Positions 10,314-21,180 are shown, counted from the stretch's first letter. The stretch: DNA of 64,000 nt from Ashinkailepas kermadecensis (GCA_034440615.1 JAOTOM010003992.1:94501-158500), one strand, 5' to 3'. The notes: generated by a model not told the origin, from the sequence alone. Numbers and translations are program-made.

Positions 10314-12358
10314 GTGTGAGTGACCACACCATCAATGACGCCCAGGCCAGCGTCCTGTCTAAAGGGTTGAACTTTGCCATTGCGCCGAAGAAACCACCAC
10401 TCATGTCCATTATCCCCGAAATAGAAGCGACATGTGAAAATCTCTCGACAGAAGAGGCCAACAACCTCAGAATTGAGTGTCACAGGATACTATCTCACCC
10501 ACCCACAATTAAAAACAACATATCAAAAGAAGAATGGCTGGCTCTCAAGTCTCTCAGAGATAGCGACAGTATCATTATCCTACCTGCAGACAAAGGCAGA
10601 ACAACCTGCATATTGAATAAGGAAGCCTACATACAAAAATGTGAAGAATTACTTCAAGATGAAGCTGTCTACAAAGTAGTGAACAGAGACCCAACCAACC
10701 AAGTCAACGACAAGATGATCAAACTTCTGAAACAGATAAAACAACAAGGCCACCTCACCGATCGACAATACCGTCATCTTCATCCTGGCACCAAAGGAAC
10801 TTCACATCTACCGAGGTTCTATGGTCTTCCCAAGACTCACAAGACCAACGTCCCACTGAGACCTATCGTTTCCAGCATAGGCTCTCCCACCTACAAGGCA
10901 GCTCAGCACATCTGTAAAATACTCACACCGCTGGTAGGGCGTTCACATCATCATATTGTGAACACAAAACAACTGGCACAAATTCTGTACCGCACCCAGC
11001 TACCGCCTGACTATGTGCTTGTTTCCTTTGACGTCACTGCCCTCTTTACTTGTGTACCTATCGACGAGGTGATTCAGGTGATTAGATCGTTGCTGGAGGA
11101 GGATATGACTCTAGGAGACCGTACGTGCATGACACCTACAGAGATCAGTAGCCTACTAGAGCTCATATTACGCACAACTTTCTTCCACTTCCGGGGAAAA
11201 CACTTCCAACAGCTGTTTGGCGCACCTATGGGGTCACCGCTGGCCCCAGCTGTAGCCAATATTTTCATGGAAAACTTGGAAAGGAGAGCCATGACCCTGG
11301 ATCCGGCGCCATTCATATGGCACCGATATGTTGATGACATAGTAGCTGCGATGCGTCCTGATGATATACAGCCATTCTTGCTCAGTTTGAACACTCTGAG
11401 CCCGTCAATCAAGTTTACAGTAGAGGTTGAAGTGGACGGTAAACTACCATTCCTAGATATGCTCTTAGTTCGGAAATCAAATGGACGAATACAAAGCAGT
11501 GTATTTTACAAACCCACAGCTAGCGGACAGTACCTAAACTATGGGAGTCACCACCTGCCGGCACAAAAACGCACCGTAATACAAGTGCTCGTCCAACGAG
11601 CACTGACTCTCTCGGCCGATACCAATGCACGGGATTCAGAATTTCAACCCATCAGAACCATGCTGAAAGATAATGACTATCCTACTTCACTGGTAAATAA
11701 AGTAATTAGGGACACGACTGAAAAACATACAGCAGACACCAATGATCAGGTCATAAGTTCTCAGGATGACAGGAACACGACTGTCAACACAGACAGGACG
11801 GAGAGGACAGACACCAGAGACAGTACAGGTGGGACAAACAGAAACGACACCGACATCACAGAACGACAGAGGGTAATGGTTTTGCCATACGTAGACGGTA
11901 TATCACAAGCTCTTCGACGAATTAATGCCAAATACAATATCAAAACCTACTTTAAACCATACAAAACAATACGAAACCTGATCGTTCATCCCAAGGACAA
12001 AATCGACAGAATCAAACAACCAGGACCGGTGTATAGAATGACTTGCAAGGATTGTACGAAAGTTTATGTAGGTGAAACTGGCAGGAACGTAGAAGAACGA
12101 CGTAAAGAACACAAGCGATATCTGGCACAGCCACACAACTACTGGACTACACAAATAGAGGCCACAGCCGAACATAGCTTTGACACAGGACATACGATAG
12201 ACTGGGACAACACCGATACACTTACATTTGACACGAGGCAAAGACAGCGAAAAATCAAGGAAGCAATATTCATCCAAACAGAAACAAACCCGACGCTCAA
12301 CAGAAATATTGGCCGATGTACACTGTTTCCTGGGTGGATACGCCTTTTAAAAAAGTGA
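10262..12358 (+). CDS. Penelope-like element polyprotein: reverse transcriptase with C-terminal GIY-YIG endonuclease
   Basis: 698 codons with no interruption. The N-terminal block VLSKGLNFA (about residues 31-39) is typical of the family. RT motifs: FDVTALF with catalytic D257; GAPMGSPLAPAVANIF from residue 320; YVDD at 356-359; GKLPFLD at 393-399. A hydrophilic linker rich in Thr/Asp/Arg spans about 490-535, then LPYVDGISQALRRI. The GIY-YIG nuclease has VY at 590-591, YVG at 602-604, R608, H638/H644 and the acidic residue E667. CKDC (595-598) sits between the GIY and YIG halves. All expected catalytic residues are present, so it may encode an active protein. The first 17 or so codons come from the inverted ribozyme repeat; no other in-frame ATG precedes the conserved N-terminal block, so the true start is uncertain. 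Confidence 0.93.
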   Translation: MGFQGKPVSIPSRDRRQCVSDHTINDAQASVLSKGLNFAIAPKKPPLMSIIPEIEATCENLSTEEANNLRIECHRILSHPPTIKNNISKEEWLALKSLRDSDSIIILPADKGRTTCILNKEAYIQKCEELLQDEAVYKVVNRDPTNQVNDKMIKLLKQIKQQGHLTDRQYRHLHPGTKGTSHLPRFYGLPKTHKTNVPLRPIVSSIGSPTYKAAQHICKILTPLVGRSHHHIVNTKQLAQILYRTQLPPDYVLVSFDVTALFTCVPIDEVIQVIRSLLEEDMTLGDRTCMTPTEISSLLELILRTTFFHFRGKHFQQLFGAPMGSPLAPAVANIFMENLERRAMTLDPAPFIWHRYVDDIVAAMRPDDIQPFLLSLNTLSPSIKFTVEVEVDGKLPFLDMLLVRKSNGRIQSSVFYKPTASGQYLNYGSHHLPAQKRTVIQVLVQRALTLSADTNARDSEFQPIRTMLKDNDYPTSLVNKVIRDTTEKHTADTNDQVISSQDDRNTTVNTDRTERTDTRDSTGGTNRNDTDITERQRVMVLPYVDGISQALRRINAKYNIKTYFKPYKTIRNLIVHPKDKIDRIKQPGPVYRMTCKDCTKVYVGETGRNVEERRKEHKRYLAQPHNYWTTQIEATAEHSFDTGHTIDWDNTDTLTFDTRQRQRKIKEAIFIQTETNPTLNRNIGRCTLFPGWIRLLKK

Positions 12359-12499
12359 CAGATCGTTCTTAACGCAACATCACGGCCACATTTACAGTAG
12401 AACTCTACATATTTACAAATGTTATTAAACTTGAGCAACAATACCAACATCTCCACAGAAGGCTTCGCATCTCTTCTTCTCGTTTGTCATCGTGTTTTT

Positions 12500-12662
12500 C
12501 GGTCTCTGTCTCCATCTCCTCTCCATCTTTCTGTCTTTCTCTCTATCTTTATCTCTTCCTCTCCATCTTTTCTTGATGTCTCTGTCCCGCCCCCCCCCTC
12601 TCTTTCTCTCTCCCTCTCTCGCTCTTTCTCTCTCTCGCTCTCTATCTCTCTCTCTCTCTGCC
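12500..12662. repeat. CT-rich low-complexity tract in the Penelope 3' region
   Basis: Interrupted (TCTC)n with a C-run near 12590. It lies between the ORF stop and the right inverted repeat. Confidence 0.88.
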
Positions 12663-12828
12663 CCAGTCATCTGTTGAACTGCTGCCTTTTACCACCACCA
12701 TGCATCGTTCCATCATCGGTCGTGTATATATAAATTGTACCCTGGAAGTGTTTTATCGTGGTGTTCACGTTTTGTGCAAATAATTCAAATGTGAACGTGA
12801 TGTCATTTTTAACCTTACCGAAATAAAT

Positions 12829-12870
12829 GAACTGACGACGATCCCGAGATGGGATCGAAACCGGTTTTCC
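12829..12870 (+). ncRNA. Hammerhead ribozyme core in the right repeat of the Penelope element
   Basis: CTGACGA (12832-12838), a GATCCC / GGGATC stem II closed by a short loop (about 12839-12856), then GAA (12857-12859). The palindromic ACCGGU (12860-12865) can act as stem III between two molecules, and U (12866) is the expected cleavage-site base. Stem I can form from GAA (12829-12831) with UUC (12867-12869). All invariant core bases (CUGANGA, GAAA, UH) are present. Dimeric hammerheads with such minimal stem III are known from Penelope-like elements; function here is inferred. Confidence 0.8.
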
Positions 12871-12925
12871 TTGAAAACCCATTTTTAACTACGAGCTTCA
12901 ACGAACAGTGATCGCAATTCATACA
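12831..12925 (+). repeat. Right inverted repeat of the Penelope element
   Basis: Reverse complement of 10219-10313 with a single visible difference. It carries the complete hammerhead core at its left edge. Confidence 0.92.
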
Positions 12926-12948
12926 CCGTAGTCACAAACGTTAACATG

Positions 12949-12959
12949 TGCTTGTATAA
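12949..12959. repeat. Candidate target-site duplication of the Penelope element, right copy
   Basis: TGCTTGTATAA, the same as 10215-10225. The transposase frame resumes here in phase. Confidence 0.7.
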
Positions 12960-14451
12960 CTTTCTAAGTAAGACACCAGCTGACTGTAATCAGGCTGGAC
13001 GGCACAGGGAACGATATGTCCGCAAGCACGAAGATTGGTTGAATGGCACGTTTATGGACGTGTTCATAAAAGTGCCAACGAGTGGGCCGTCCACGAGTGG
13101 GCCGTCCACTTCAGCGGGGCGGGGATGTCCTGTCGGTGAGTTCTCCGAACTGAAGTCGGCAGACGTGAAGAGAAAGGCGACAGTTAGTCTAACCAAACAC
13201 TTATCCGAAAAGGAACTTTTGCACGCTGCCAAAAGAAGGTCAAGATCCAAGGGACGGAAATATTTATCGTTTGTCCTGAAAGAGTCTACGGCAACATCCG
13301 ACCAAAGTGAGTCGTCTGCTGCACCGGCCAGCATCACTGCCTAGAATGTACAGCAACGAGGAGGCATTGGCTGTGTTTAATGACGGGCGCCACACCAAGG
13401 CAACAGGCCGGTACGTCTGCCCCTGGTCAGAACGAGCAGGTGTTCCTGACGTCCCTGGTTCCGCTCCAGATGGCCTGTGGATCGAAATCGAAATCGATCG
13501 AAATCGAAACACTGGATCAGTACGCCATCTGCTTACCGGGATTGCAAATCAGTGTGACCTATTGCCTTCATCAAACCATGGTGGACGGAAAAGTGGTCAA
13601 CGCTATCACGGAAACGACATCTCATCAGCGCTGTGCATTCTGTGATGCAACTCCCACCATCATGAACAACCTACAACATGTTCGCTAATTGCCAGTTGGA
13701 AGTGCTGAGTACTTCCAGCTCGGACTGAGCACCCTCCACTCGTGGGATAAGGATGTTTGAATGCATAGCGAATATTGGACATAAGAAAGGGCTGGATAAG
13801 TGCAGATGCGAAATGCAGCAGATAAAGGACATATAACGACAGAAAAACTGAAGTGAAGAAGTTCTGGGGGAAATACATCTGCACGTTGACCAGTCCCGCA
13901 GCGGAGGCCAAGGATCGCCGAATGACGGTAGTACCGCCAGATGTGCGTTCCAGAACGAGGGGGTGTTTGCAGTGGTAACCGGTATAGACACGACAGCTGA
14001 TCCATCGAATAAGTATCATCATTGAGACGATGTCGTCTGGATACGCCATCGACGTCCTGGCATTCCAGGCGTACTGTGCTGTGACAGCTGACCTGTACGT
14101 GGACCTATACTGGTGATATCCCATGCATGGTACACGGAGCCGCCGTTGTAGATTCGCTGCTGCTTCCGGTTGGACTACTGAGTGGGGAAACCCAGGAGTC
14201 AAGGAGTGAAGACGTCCGTGCCTACCGCCTGCACCAGGCAAGGAAATACCCCCGGCTGCCACCATGGCCGACCAGTTCGGGTTTCTCCTTGTCACCCACT
14301 CATCAGCTCGTCCTCAGTCGCCAAGCGCTGCAGGAGAAGAGCCCGGAACAGAGTAAGCCTGGCAGAAGAGGTGCTCGCCCTTCTCAAGAGAGACGTCAGT
14401 CGTGCGCACAACGGATGTCACAGCCGTGACGTCCCACTCATACTCAGCTGA
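12949..14451 (+). pseudogene. Transib/RAG1-like DNA transposase relic
   Basis: Blocks that fit a multicopy invertebrate transposase family related to RAG1, scattered over several frames. In order: RKHEDWL (near 13030); FSELKSADVKRKATVSLTKH followed by LSEKELLHAAKRRSRSKG (13140-13250); SNEEALAVF (13352); MVDGKVVNAITETTSH followed by RCAFCDATPTIMNNL (13578-13670); a VDQSRSGGQGSPNDG segment (near 13890); a VVTGID block (near 13975); MVHGAAVVDSLLLPVGLLSG followed by ETQES and AYRLHQARK (14127-14245); HPLISSSS and VSLAEEVLALLKR (14300-14395). The C-x2-C-x-A-T block resembles the RAG1 zinc-binding CTLCDAT segment, and the HG...GLLSGETQES stretch resembles the region holding RAG1's catalytic glutamate. 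In that alignment the glutamate position reads Gly. Several frameshifts and stops make it non-functional. The family name comes from memory of the motifs and needs a profile search. Confidence 0.65.
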
Positions 14452-15184
14452 GAGCCTTGTCGACTCGGACTCTAGTGACGAGGACTAAGTCACACACACA
14501 CATGCACACACAGCAGATAATAGAAGTGCAATATGGCATCGGCGCGCTGGGTGGGATCAGTGACAGGGAACGTGGCTAAGTAGATATGTAGATCATGTGT
14601 GATTTGTATGTACACATGCATACCTGTATGCACTCATACATGTTAATGTTCATTTCCTGGGTAACCTGAGTGACGTTGCACCATGCATGCACAATATAGA
14701 TACGGTCTTGCACGAATTGTCCGCTAAATTTAGATATAATATTGATATTGTTACGATAATATATTTGTACTACAGTTCTGTTGGCCCCCAATGCATCAGC
14801 CAAGTCTTGACAAGTCCAGTAATATCCTATCCCTAGCCGCGATCAGCAGCTGCCGGAACCGACACCTGGCCGTATACCAATTCACCAACAACCCTAATTA
14901 GCCCCCCCCCCTTTCTCCCGGGCTACCAGTGCTCGATACACCAAAATGGACCGCAGAATCGGACTGAGAGCACAAAAGAACCCGCAGAAAACACTATATT
15001 GTCCCATTCGGCAGGCGCTTCGAATTAAAAGCGATTTTGAAGGCGGCCTGGCCAACTGTGCGGCGGGTGGACAGGATCCGAACAGTCCGCGGCTGGTAAC
15101 CAAGGAGACGGAGGTGATGACCCAAGCGACCGGCGGCGAGGATCTAAGCAGTCAGCGGTTTGGATCCGAACTGCCGGCGGTCAG
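14452..15184. other. Unique spacer
   Basis: Short CA runs near 14490, a C-run near 14901, no gene recognised. Confidence 0.45.
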
Positions 15185-15288
15185 GATCCACGGTCGGCGG
15201 TCGTGACCCAAGCATCTGACGGTCGGGATCCGAACAACAGGCGGTCGTGACCCAAGCATCTGACGGTCGGAATCCACACATTTCGAGA
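15185..15288. repeat. Short tandem duplication, about 50 bp, 2 copies plus degenerate upstream copies
   Basis: GTCGTGACCCAAGCATCTGA occurs twice; related GACCCAAGCGACC and GGATCCGAAC pieces upstream (15070-15180) look like older copies. Confidence 0.75.
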
Positions 15289-15642
15289 CCGGTATCCGTA
15301 CGGTCGACGATTTTGGCCCTACCGCGCTAAGTTCTGTTCAGTCGTGAGCGGGTCAAGTGGGCGGCCCAACACCTTCACACGGCCGCCGACCGACACGAAA
15401 GGTGGTCCAGGTCGCGGCGCCAGCTTGGCAAAGGTGTGCCGCCCCGGGCTTACATCGGTCACGCGCCCCACGCCAGCAGACTCGCAAGATAACGTCGTTA
15501 GCGACGAGTTGGACCTTCAGCGTCAGCGCACCGCGGGCGCCCGGCTCGTCGCAGTCGATGGGCCTTCACGCAGCAGCTGTTTGAGAAAGCAGTGCTGCAC
15601 GGCTGGCGCGCCCGAGCCTCTTTGTTAAGCGACGCGGTCTGC

Positions 15643-16271
15643 GGGTCCACTCGGCCCACCAGCCGGTCTGCCCGTCCACCCGGCCCACCAGCCGGTCTGC
15701 CCGTCCACCCGGCCCACCAGCCGGTCCGCCGGTCCACCCGGCCCACCAGCCGGTCTGCCCGTCCACCCGGCCCACCAGCCGGTCTGCCCGTCCACCCGGC
15801 CCACCAGCCGGTCTGCCCGTCCATCCGGCCCACCAGCCGGTCTGCCCGTCCATCCGGCCCACCAGCCGGTCTGCCCGTCCACCCGGCCCACCAGCCGGTC
15901 CGCCGGTCCACCCGGCCCACCAGCCGGTCTGCCCGTCCACCCGGCCCACCAGCCGGTCTGCCCGTCCACCCGGCCCACCAGCCGGTCTGCCGGTCCACCC
16001 GGCCCACCAGCCAGTCTGCCGGTCCACCCGGCCCACCAGCCGGTCCGCCGGTCCACCCGGCCCACCAGCCGGTCTGCCCGTCCACCCGGCCCACCAGCCG
16101 GTCCGCCGGTCCACCCGGCCCACCAGCCAGTCTGCCGGTCCACCCGGCCCACCAGCCGGTCCGCCGGTCCACCCGGCCCACCAGCCGGTCTGCCCGTCCA
16201 CCCGGCCCACCAGCCGGTCTGCCCGTCCACCCGGCCCACCAGCCGGTCCGCCGGTCCACCCGGCCCACCAG
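15643..16271. repeat. Minisatellite, 29-bp unit, about 22 copies
   Basis: The unit includes CACCCGGCCCACCAGCCGGT with variants TCTGCCCGTC, TCCGCCGGTC and TCTGCCGGTC. Since 29 is not a multiple of 3, every reading frame cycles through all phases yet meets no stop, giving overlapping open frames of about 200-256 codons on both strands. None is a gene. Confidence 0.95.
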
Positions 16272-16640
16272 TCGCCTATTACCGCCTCGGTCGCCATCGT
16301 TGTGTGCGCGTTCGCGGGTGCGAAGTGCAGCTCACACTTTCTAAGTGGAAAATTAGTTTGGGTGTAGCTTTGATCGGTCTGCGTGGAGGAAAATGTTCTT
16401 TGATCGCGATAGGAGCGTGCCTATTCCCATAAGTTTCAGACGGGTTTCGAAGATGGTGCGAGCCTTAATGTGCTGTGAGCATGAGCGCCACTGGATTTGA
16501 CGTGACAGCGAGCTGCCACCTGAGACGTCAGACTGACGGTGATGGGATAATTCGACAGTCCGAGAGGTCCGCAATGTGATCCATTGTGGCTGGCGGCTGG
16601 GGTGTAGACAGACAGGGCAGCGACATGCCTGGCCGCCCCT

Positions 16641-17340
16641 GGGCCGAGGCTGACACAGCCGGGACGAGGCTGACACAGCCGGGACGAGGCTGACACAGCC
16701 GGGACGAGGCTGACACAGCCGGGACGAGGCTGACACAGCCGGGACGAGGCTGACACAGCCGGGACGAGGCTGACACAGCCAGGACGAGGCTGACACAGCC
16801 AGGACGAGGCTGACACAGCCGGGACGAGGCTGACACAGCCGGGACGAGGCTGACACAGCCGGGACGAGGCTGACACAGCCGGGAGGAGGCTGACACAGCC
16901 GGGAGGAGGCTGACACAGCCGGGAGGAGGCTGACACAGCCGGGAGGAGGCTGACACAGCCGGGACGAGGCTGACACAGCCGGGAGGAGGCTGACACAGCC
17001 GGGACGAGGCTGACACAGCCGGGAGGAGGCTGACACAGCCGGGACGAGGCTGACACAGCCGGGACGAGGCTGACACAGCCGGGAGGAGGCTGACACAGCC
17101 GGGAGGAGGCTGACACAGCCGGGACGAGGCTGACACAGCCGGGACGAGGCTGACACAGCCGGGACGAGGCTGACACAGCCGGGACGAGGCTGACACAGCC
17201 GGGAGGAGGCTGACACAGCCGGGACGAGGCTGACACAGCCGGGAGGAGGCTGACACAGCCGGGAGGAGGCTGACACAGCCGGGACGAGGCTGACACAGCC
17301 GGGACGAGGCTGACAGAGCCGGGACGAGGCTGACACAGCC
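16641..17340. repeat. Minisatellite, 20-bp unit, exactly 35 copies
   Basis: The unit is GGGACGAGGCTGACACAGCC. Nearly all variation is one site (GGGACGAGG or GGGAGGAGG), with two GG-to-AG changes near 16780-16800 and one GACAGAGCC near 17320. No length change across 700 bp. Open in all three minus frames. Confidence 0.97.
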
Positions 17341-17403
17341 GCGGCCGTCCACACCCGTCACTGATCCGTCATTTCATCGCCTGATTCGTCACTGATGACT
17401 TGA

Positions 17404-17428
17404 TCTCGTCAGCTGGGAGCTGACGAGA
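17404..17428. repeat. Perfect hairpin, 11-bp arms
   Basis: TCTCGTCAGCT and AGCTGACGAGA separated by GGG. Lies 60 bp past the 20-bp array. Confidence 0.85.
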
Positions 17429-17579
17429 CTGGCCGACGGTCGGCGCGTAGCGTGCATCGGAGCCGCGTCCGTTAGGCCGTCGGTGTGACCGCCAGCAAAT
17501 CCGTCCCAATGTTCGTCGGGTCTTCTGGCGCCGGCCGGAACTAGTCAAGCTGCAGGGAGACGGCCGCGACCAAGTTGCG

Positions 17580-17968
17580 ATTTACGTGAGACCAGGGTCG
17601 CCAGGTGTTCCCGAGGCATGACATTTACGTGAGACCAGTGTCGCCAGGTGTTCCCGAGGCATGACATTTACGTGAGACCAGTGTCGCCAGGTGTTCCCGA
17701 GGAATGACATTTACGTGAGACTAGTGTCGCCGGTGTTTCCGAGGCGTGTCATTTACGTGAGACCAGTGTCGCCAGGTCTTCCCGAGGAATGACATTTACG
17801 TGAGACTAGTGTCGCCGGTGTTCCCGAGGCGTGTCATTTACGTGAGACCAGTGTCGCTAGGTGTTCCCGAGGAATGACATTTACGTGAGACTAGTGTCGC
17901 CGGTGTTCCCGAAGCGTGTCATTTACGTGAGACCAGTGTCGCCAGGTGTTCCCGAGAAATGACATTTC
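17580..17968. repeat. Minisatellite, about 43-bp unit, 9 copies in alternating types
   Basis: The shared core is ATTTACGTGAGACCAGTGTC. From about 17700 two versions alternate (GACCAGTGTCGCCAGG with GAGGAATGAC, and GACTAGTGTCGCCGG with GAGGCGTGTC), so an 85-86 bp dimer has been amplified. Confidence 0.93.
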
Positions 17969-18152
17969 AAGCAGGCCGAATAAAGTCCATTAGCATGGGA
18001 TGCCGACTTACCCAGTGACGGTCGCACATACCTAGAACGGATCGCACAGTGTTTTGCTCTGTGGTCGACTCAAGTTAAAGGCAGTCGGCAGTTGTTTCGC
18101 GGAGTGTGCGCTTTTCTGACCATCTACAGCTGCCCGCAACCGACGGCTTCTG

Positions 18153-18278
18153 TTCTGATAAGTCCCGTTCCCGAGGAGGCGGGCTCCCGTATCGTTCTGA
18201 TAAGTCCCGTTCCCGAGGAGGCGGGCTCCCGTATCGTTCTGATAAGTCCCGTTCCCGAGGAGGCGGGCTCCCGTATCG
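18153..18278. repeat. Minisatellite, 42-bp unit, 3 identical copies
   Basis: Three copies of a unit starting TTCTGATAAGTCCCGTTCCC, 126 bp in total. Confidence 0.95.
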
Positions 18279-18664
18279 TTTCGCTCGCTGCTCAAGATAA
18301 ACATGCGCACAGCCGTTTTTCAGCCGGCCGCGCCTCCACAAGAAAGAGGTGGTTGGCGAAAATTATGCGATGTGGTTGGGCACTAAGGAGTGAAAAATGA
18401 AAAAATACATATAAGAGAAAATCGCCACTAAAGTCATCGGGGAAGGTAAGTGAGTTCGTTCTGTCCAAATTACATTTCTACTTGTCGCCTGTTCATTCGA
18501 TAGCATAAATAAAATCGAACATAACCAGTGACGATTTAATGGTGGACTAGCCCCAACCGTAGCAGACAAACCAGAAAACTGACCATTGCGCGATACATTA
18601 AGTGTTTGTCCTTGATCTTCTCCCCCTCGTATCGAGTGTGTGCCCGTCGTATGCTCATCGAGCA
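18279..18664. other. Unique spacer
   Basis: No gene or repeat recognised. Confidence 0.45.
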
Positions 18665-18853
18665 CAATGGTGACTATTCACCTACAATGGCGACTATCCA
18701 CAATGGTGACTATTCACCTACAATGGCGACTATCCACAATGGTGACTATTCACCTACAATGGCGACTATCCACAATGGTGACTATTCACCTACAATGGTG
18801 ACTATTCACCTACAATGGCGACTATCCATCTCCAATAGCGACTATTCATCTAA
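18665..18853. repeat. Minisatellite, 36-bp unit made of 20-bp and 16-bp halves, about 5 copies
   Basis: CAATGGTGACTATTCACCTA alternates with CAATGGCGACTATCCA; the last copies diverge. Confidence 0.92.
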
Positions 18854-20078
18854 GCGTTTGATGCTCAGCTGTCAAGCCATCGAGTAGATGCCTGGCCCAT
18901 CTAGCAACCACGGAGCTGGGCACACCAGCCAACGATCAAAACAAACACTCTCTAGCAATTCATTTCCAGAAAGCAGTTTCACCTCCGGAAAGCAGCAGTG
19001 CTCTGTCAAGTTACTGAGTGTGTACTTACCGGTTAACCTATTATCCGTTAGCCTATTATCGGTATATTGTCCTGCCATATCATTATTTGTTGTCATGTCA
19101 TACATTTGTAGGTCATTCGGGGCAGATATGATCTTTAAAAATAGCTAATCGGACGCGTATTCTACTTCAATTCTGACATTTTAAATAGCTAACTGAAGTG
19201 CCAACATATATACTAACTCCACAGATCTAACAGACCTAGCTATATATATCTAACTGAAGTGCCATATATACCGTGGTATAAGAGCGAATGCAAGGTAGAA
19301 ATATAGAGTACAAACAGTACACCAGTGGACAGCATGGAAATATGGTGTTGAAGAGTAAAATAGTAAATCAAATGTCGTGAAATATTCTTCAGTAGATCAG
19401 CCTGTAAAGTAATGAAATGGAAGCACAAACATGGCTTTTCAAGATTTTGAAACGATAAAACATACTTTGTTTTTAGTTGTAGGCAAACATTGCAGGCTAA
19501 AGTCCACTGTTCGAGCTTTGTTTGCCACAACGATAGTCTACCATAGTGTTCATATAGTGTTAGACATAAACTGGAGAATACTGGGCGGCATTACCTGTAC
19601 GTGACTGCATTTTTTGATACACGAATAGCTATAACAAACACTAATCCTCTGCGACAGTCTTCTAAAGCAACAACGGTCACCAAACGGAATGCCACAGCCA
19701 CACTGCTGATAGTAGGAGAGAATGATATAACCATTCACTCAATTAAGCAAGCGCATGCGAAGTTGATAGTCTTCGCCAGAACAAAGCAGACCACAACACA
19801 CTCCCCGCACCGGAAACGTGGCGCACACCTGCACGGGCCTCTTCACCACCTGGAAGGTGGGCCAGGGGCAGCTGCTCCGTTTGTCACACAGCGCCGTCGC
19901 GTCAGAATATGTCAAACACGGAATCCAATGGCGGCGGCGGTGTTGGAGTGTTTGATTTCCGGATATGGAGAGCATCTGTTCGCCTTGACCTTGGCCGGTG
20001 TCGATGAAAGCTCGCGTGAGCAATCACTGTCGTCAATGTTGCTGCTCCTGCCTACCTGACGGTGTGTGCTGCCTTGCT
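18854..20078. other. Unique, partly AT-rich DNA
   Basis: A short duplicated piece CTAACTGAAGTGCCA occurs near 19189 and 19250. No gene recognised. Confidence 0.45.
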
Positions 20079-20622
20079 CTCGTGCCGACCCAGTCATGGT
20101 GTGTTGTCGCCATTAGTCAGAGACTCGTGCCGACCCAGTCATGGTGTGTTGTCACCATTAGTCAGAGACTCGTGCCGACCCAGTCATGGTGTGTTGTCGC
20201 CATTAGTCAGAGACTCGTGCCGACCCAGTCATGGTGTGTTGTCACCATTAGTCAGAGACTCGTGCCGACCCAGTCATGGTGTGTTGTCACCATTAGTCAG
20301 TGACTCGTGCCGACCCAGTCATGGTGTGTTGTCACCATTAGTCAGTGACTCGTGCCGACCCAGTCATGGTGTGTTGTCGCCATTAGTCAGAGACTCGTGC
20401 CGACCCAGTCATGGTGTGTTGTCACCATTAGTCAGTGACTCGTGCCGACCCAGTCATGGTGTGTTGTCGCCATTAGTCAGAGACTCGTGCCGACCCAGTC
20501 ATGGTGTGTTGTCACCATTAGTCAGTGACTCGTGCCGACCCAGTCATGGTGTGTTGTCGCCATTAGTCAGAGACTCGTGCCGACCCAGTCATGGTGTGTT
20601 GTCACCATTAGTCAGTGACTGA
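20079..20622. repeat. Minisatellite, 45-bp unit, 12 copies
   Basis: The unit contains GTGCCGACCCAGTCATGGTG. Two variable sites (GTCGCC/GTCACC and AGAGACT/AGTGACT) are combined in runs. The 45-bp period keeps frames open for 186 codons, without protein-family similarity. Confidence 0.95.
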
Positions 20623-20857
20623 TGGCAGTCGCAACACAGTTCTCAGAGTTCTCAGAGTTCCTCACCAGTCGACCAATCCATCTCAGCCTCAGTCAGCCTG
20701 AATCAGTCTCGGTCAGTCGGCGGCAGTCGCCGTCAGTCCTAGTCATAAGTGGGATAACCAGGAAATTATTGGCATTAAAAAGTGACAGTAGGCGATTCAT
20801 TCCTGTTAACGCAAATTGGCCATGTGTTAGAAGTGAAAGATATTGGTATGGAAGCTT

Positions 20858-20945
20858 CCATGTCTGTCCTTTTGGTTCCTATACCCATGGTCGTCATCAG
20901 CGTCCATGCCTGTCCTTTTGGTTCCTACACCCATGGCCGTAATCA
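20858..20945. repeat. Tandem duplication, about 46 bp, 2 copies
   Basis: TGTCCTTTTGGTTCCTA followed by an ACCCATGG block, present twice. Confidence 0.85.
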
Positions 20946-21180
20946 CCTTCGGCATGTCTCAGTCGACTTCTGTCAATATCATTCGGTCTGGTAAGCGTCA
21001 GTTAGTCTCAGTCGGTTATCCTCAATCTGACTCAGCTAATCTCAAGACTAAGACTCACTGACATTGTTTGACTATATGCACACCAACCCCACTACCATGT
21101 TGGTGTGTTCAAAATCGATTCAAGTCATTACGCTCTCCATCGGGTTTGAACTGGGTTCACCCAAAATTGGCAAATCTACA

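Larger units (their letters stand above)
10226..12948 (+). mobile_element. Penelope-like element, apparently full-length, with inverted ends
   Basis: A 2.7 kb unit bounded by the 11-bp direct repeat TGCTTGTATAA. It contains a left inverted repeat, one uninterrupted RT/GIY-YIG ORF, a pyrimidine-rich tract (12500-12662) and the right inverted repeat with a complete hammerhead core. An intact ORF beside a heavily decayed host sequence implies recent insertion. Confidence 0.85.

Noticed and set aside
12946..13344. Independent host gene of 132 codons
   Set aside because: The frame continues, through shifts, into the transposase-like blocks downstream and connects in phase to the piece left of the Penelope insertion.
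13660..14295. 211-codon minus-strand frame
   Set aside because: Antisense shadow of the transposase relic; the plus strand carries the recognisable motifs.
15498..16297. Trp/Gly-rich and Pro-rich frames of about 250 codons
   Set aside because: 29-bp array open in all frames on both strands.
16353..17354. 333-codon minus-strand frame and its two overlapping partners
   Set aside because: 20-bp units are open in all minus frames; no independent sign of coding.
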